A stretch of DNA of 64,000 nt from NCBI GenBank assembly GCA_003611745.1, contig RAYF01000011.1, positions 1-64,000 on the forward strand, given 5' to 3'. Every line of letters begins with the position of its first letter. Positions within the stretch are counted from its first letter, which is position 1. The notes under the pieces were generated by a model, which made no database searches, had not been told where the DNA came from, and saw only the letters and a list, made by a program, of their open reading frames with translations. A program made the translations under genes and the position numbers. This document shows positions 61,491 through 64,000 of the stretch, in pieces. Source of the stretch: a bacterium D16-36. GTDB taxonomy: Bacteria; Bacillota; Clostridia; Lachnospirales; Lachnospiraceae.

Positions 61491-62678
61491 CTATTTCTGT
61501 TTAATCTGTCTGGATACCCCAAGCACCAATCCCATCTCTACCATAATAATCGCGGCAGAAGTACCGCCGTAACTGACTAACGGCAGCGGAATACCAGTGG
61601 AAGGGATAGAATTTGTGACAACTGCAATATTTATAATAACCTGTATCGCAAGCTGAATCATAACACCCGCACAAAGCATTGTGCCAAACAAATCCGGTGC
61701 ATGGCAGGCAATCACCACAATTCTCCAGAATAACGCAAGAAATGCCACAATAACCAGCACTGCCCCCACAACCCCAAGTTCCTCGCAGATTACCGAAAAA
61801 ATCATATCATTGTATGCCTCCGGAATAAAGCCCAGCTTTTGCATGCTCTGCCCCAGCCCCTTTCCAAAAAGCCCTCCTGAGGCAATAGCATAAAGCCCCT
61901 GTCGGATCTGAAACGCTTTGGCATGGTTTTCCACATCCATCCATATTTCAATCCTTTCCATACGGAAGCCTTCACCCAAAAGGATAACTGCTGCAAGCCC
62001 CACAGCAGCAAAAAGCACAATTACTAGGAAATACCCCTTCTTCCTGCTGGCAACAAAACACATCCCAAACGTAATGCCTGCCACAATAATTGCTGAACTT
62101 AAATTTTCCTTTAAGATCAGGAGGATCAGCGGCGCCATGTAGAGAAGGATCCGGCAGAAACCGGCAAAACGGTCCAAATCCCTTCTTCTCTGATAAACAG
62201 CGTAGGCGATAAAAACAATGGCAGCAATCTTCGAAACCTCTGAGGGCTGGAACTGAATCGGCCCAATCTTAAGCCAGCGTTTCGCACCGTTCAGCTCCGC
62301 GCCCACGAACAGCACTACCCCCTGCAGTATAATTGCCAGCAGATATAAAAGATGCGCCATTGTAATTTTCGTGCGGAACATTTTCTGCATAAACACCTGA
62401 TAATCCACCAGAGATACTACAATCATGCCAACTATCCCAAGCACCAGGCCAAAAAGCTGGGACTTAACATAACGGAGCGGATTATTTTTCAGCGCAGCAG
62501 TATAATACCCCGCACTATAAATCATAATGACCCCAAACAGCGCAATTCCAACAGTAAGGAACAGCAGGGCAAAATCATACTGGCGCGTGTACCGTACCTT
62601 CTGCCTGCGGCTGCCATCCGGATGCCTGCGGCGTTCCTCCAAGGATGCATCACGGTAAGGATATCCTGACCTTTCCAT
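61491..62678 (-). CDS. ftsW: SEDS-family peptidoglycan polymerase FtsW
   Basis: Start at ATG 62678 (MERSGYPYRDASLEER), seven nt after GGGGG; 395 aa. Ten predicted helices with the SEDS motifs GAKRWLKIGPIQFQPSEVSK, FGKGLGQSMQKLGFIPEAYNDMIFSVICEELG and GIPLPLVSYGGTSA. FtsW polymerises septal glycan from lipid II with its partner PBP. Sporulating relatives also have SpoVE of the same family at this place, so the spore-cortex paralogue is an alternative. murG is not next to it. Confidence 0.93.
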   Translation of the reverse strand: MERSGYPYRDASLEERRRHPDGSRRQKVRYTRQYDFALLFLTVGIALFGVIMIYSAGYYTAALKNNPLRYVKSQLFGLVLGIVGMIVVSLVDYQVFMQKMFRTKITMAHLLYLLAIILQGVVLFVGAELNGAKRWLKIGPIQFQPSEVSKIAAIVFIAYAVYQRRRDLDRFAGFCRILLYMAPLILLILKENLSSAIIVAGITFGMCFVASRKKGYFLVIVLFAAVGLAAVILLGEGFRMERIEIWMDVENHAKAFQIRQGLYAIASGGLFGKGLGQSMQKLGFIPEAYNDMIFSVICEELGVVGAVLVIVAFLALFWRIVVIACHAPDLFGTMLCAGVMIQLAIQVIINIAVVTNSIPSTGIPLPLVSYGGTSAAIIMVEMGLVLGVSRQIKQK

Positions 62679-62694
62679 ACAAAGCCCCCAATCT

Positions 62695-62745
62695 AACCAA
62701 AAAGCACACAGCGAGCACTTTCCTGTAATATCAAAAAGCGCACAG
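62695..62745 (-). repeat. Degenerate terminator-ended repeat
   Basis: On the minus strand, GTCTGTGCGC + TTTTT, then TTACAGGAAAGTGCTCGC, TGTGTGC + TTTTT. It has end motifs of the family of copies A and B but with the interior lost, between ftsW and murD. Confidence 0.4.
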
Positions 62746-62780
62746 ACCCCATTTGTTTCCATTACGATTTCTACATAGTT

Positions 62781-64000
62781 TTACCCTAAAGCATTTACAT
62801 ACTCTTTAAAAAGCCTCCCACGTTCTTCGAAATTTTTAAACATATCCCAGCTCGCACAGGCCGGGGACAGGAGAACGGCATCCCCACTGACAGCCTGTGT
62901 GCCTGCTGCCCTTACTGCCTCCTCAAGATCCTCCGCCATTATGATGTTGGTAAACCCGGCCCTCTGCGCAGCATCGGCAATCGCCTGCCTTGTCTCCCCA
63001 ATCAACACAAGGCACTTTACCTTATTTCCAAAAGATGCAATCCATTCATCATATGATGACTTTTTATCATATCCCCCGCCAATCACCACGGTAGGCCGTT
63101 CCATCGCTTCCACTGCCTTAATAGCTGCGTCCGGATTCGTCCCTTTAGAGTCATTATAGTATTTCACGCCGTCGACTTCCCTGACAAATTCAATGCGGTG
63201 CTCCACCGCGTTGAAATCCTTTACTGCCTTCCGCACACAATCCACAGGCACTCCCGCGTGCATAGCGATAGCAACCGCCGCCATGACATTCTCATAATTG
63301 TGCCTGCCCAAAAGCTTCATATCATGTATGGTACAGATGGGAATCCGCTCGGTGTCACAATAGATAATCTGATCCCCTTCCATCCACACACCCCGTTCTA
63401 ATATATGAATGCTGCTAAACCAAAATACATCCGCTGAAATATCTTTTGCAATTTTCTGCAGATAACTATCCTCATAATTCAATACACAGACCTGTTCTTT
63501 TGTCTGGTTTCTGGCAATATTTGCCTTCGCCTCTACATAGCACTTCATCGTATGATGGCGGTTTAAATGGTCAGGCGTTATATTCAGAATAGCACTGACC
63601 TGCGGGCAGAACTCATGGATCGTTTCTAGCTGAAAACTGCTGACTTCCGCTGCTGTAACAGAATCATCTGTCATCTCTAACGCATATTCCGTATAAGGAA
63701 GGCCTATATTCCCTACCACGAACACGCTGTCATAATATGTCCTGAAAATTTCTCCCACTAAAGCTGTAGTAGTTGTCTTTCCATTTGTCCCTGTAATTGC
63801 AAAGACCCTTCCCTTCCCACAGCGGTATGCAAGTTCAATCTCCCCCCAGACCGGAACTTTCCTTTCCTGCAGTTCTGATACAAAAGGCAGGTCTGTCGGA
63901 ACCCCCGGGCTTAATACAGCAATATCAATTCGGTTCATCACCTCACCGGGAAGCTCTCCCAAAATCAGGCCAAACTCCAGCCCTTCAGGAAGCTTTCTGC
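62781..64000 (-). CDS. murD: UDP-N-acetylmuramoyl-alanine--D-glutamate ligase, 5' end outside window
   Basis: The frame stays open to the right edge; about 406 residues are visible and the N-terminal 40-50 are missing. ATP-binding GRVFAITGTNGKTTTTALVGE, the Mur-ligase motifs NITPDHLNRHHTM, LLGRHNYENVMAA and NDSKGTNPDAA, and terminal LLSPACASWDMFKNFEERGRLF. It adds D-glutamate to UDP-MurNAc-L-Ala in the cytoplasm. First visible gene of the murD-ftsW-ftsQ-ftsZ block. Confidence 0.96.
   Translation of the reverse strand, partial: RKLPEGLEFGLILGELPGEVMNRIDIAVLSPGVPTDLPFVSELQERKVPVWGEIELAYRCGKGRVFAITGTNGKTTTTALVGEIFRTYYDSVFVVGNIGLPYTEYALEMTDDSVTAAEVSSFQLETIHEFCPQVSAILNITPDHLNRHHTMKCYVEAKANIARNQTKEQVCVLNYEDSYLQKIAKDISADVFWFSSIHILERGVWMEGDQIIYCDTERIPICTIHDMKLLGRHNYENVMAAVAIAMHAGVPVDCVRKAVKDFNAVEHRIEFVREVDGVKYYNDSKGTNPDAAIKAVEAMERPTVVIGGGYDKKSSYDEWIASFGNKVKCLVLIGETRQAIADAAQRAGFTNIIMAEDLEEAVRAAGTQAVSGDAVLLSPACASWDMFKNFEERGRLFKEYVNALG

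Overview
The window looks like chromosomal DNA from an anaerobic, spore-forming Firmicute of the Lachnospiraceae type (Clostridium cluster XIVa). This is inferred from gene content: spoIVA, a BofC-like protein, a dcw cluster without ftsA (murD-ftsW-ftsQ-ftsZ), PyrK/PyrD-type pyrimidine synthesis, strong GGAGG ribosome binding sites and many sensory proteins. Nearly all genes are on the minus strand. No rRNA, tRNA, CRISPR array or complete insertion sequence was seen.

Layout. 1-2.1 kb: two degenerate copies of a small DUF6061-like gene, each followed by the same kind of terminator, flanking an unknown gene. 2.1-10.4 kb: a soluble hybrid kinase, then a complete phosphate operon pstSCAB-phoU-phoP-phoR read leftwards from a promoter with Pho-box repeats. 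10.5-13.9 kb: an ECF sigma factor, a membrane protein and an ABC-2 exporter in one overlapping operon. 14-17.7 kb: two overlapping FAD oxidoreductases and a BofC-like protein. 17.9-23.6 kb: a membrane MutS-like ATPase, an SH3/NlpC-P60 hydrolase, spoIVA and a DUF4190 protein. 23.8-24.5 kb: a 683-bp foldback element. 24.5-30 kb: a DUF4253 protein, a secreted thioredoxin/CAP/Ig/FN3 protein, a methyltransferase and pyruvate kinase. 30-33.5 kb: an AraC regulator, an ABC exporter and its TetR regulator with tandem operators. 33.7-37 kb: an acetyltransferase remnant, a GH120 beta-xylosidase and a PatB/MalY lyase. 37.2-43.6 kb: a large hybrid kinase and a BceAB-like transporter. 43.8-47.2 kb: a soluble chemoreceptor and FIST protein pair, then a wrecked chemoreceptor. 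47.3-53 kb: pyrD, pyrK, pyrF, pyrC, a Nudix protein and asd. 53.2-58.2 kb: a HisRS-like protein, an amylase fused to a glyoxalase-type domain, and a PAS-GGDEF-EAL protein. 58.4-64 kb: a CPBP protease and the ftsZ-ftsQ-ftsW-murD cell division block, with murD cut by the window edge.

The most interesting signal is not a gene. A palindrome-like motif, CACGGAAATYAATTTT, lies 16-18 nt upstream of the -35 box of five unrelated promoters (nlpC/P60, DUF4190, pyk, hybrid kinase, hisS-like), always in the same orientation. The same motif forms the ends of the 683-bp foldback element (imperfect 8-bp flanking repeats) and of a 52-bp palindrome with perfect 10-bp flanking repeats. Either a class I regulator site or a mobile miniature element with strict promoter targeting would explain this. 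A second interspersed family ends in a GGGCACAAGCGAAGTC-type terminator hairpin. Two copies about 100 nt long, in opposite orientation at 21.2 kb and 37.1 kb, look like possible small RNAs.
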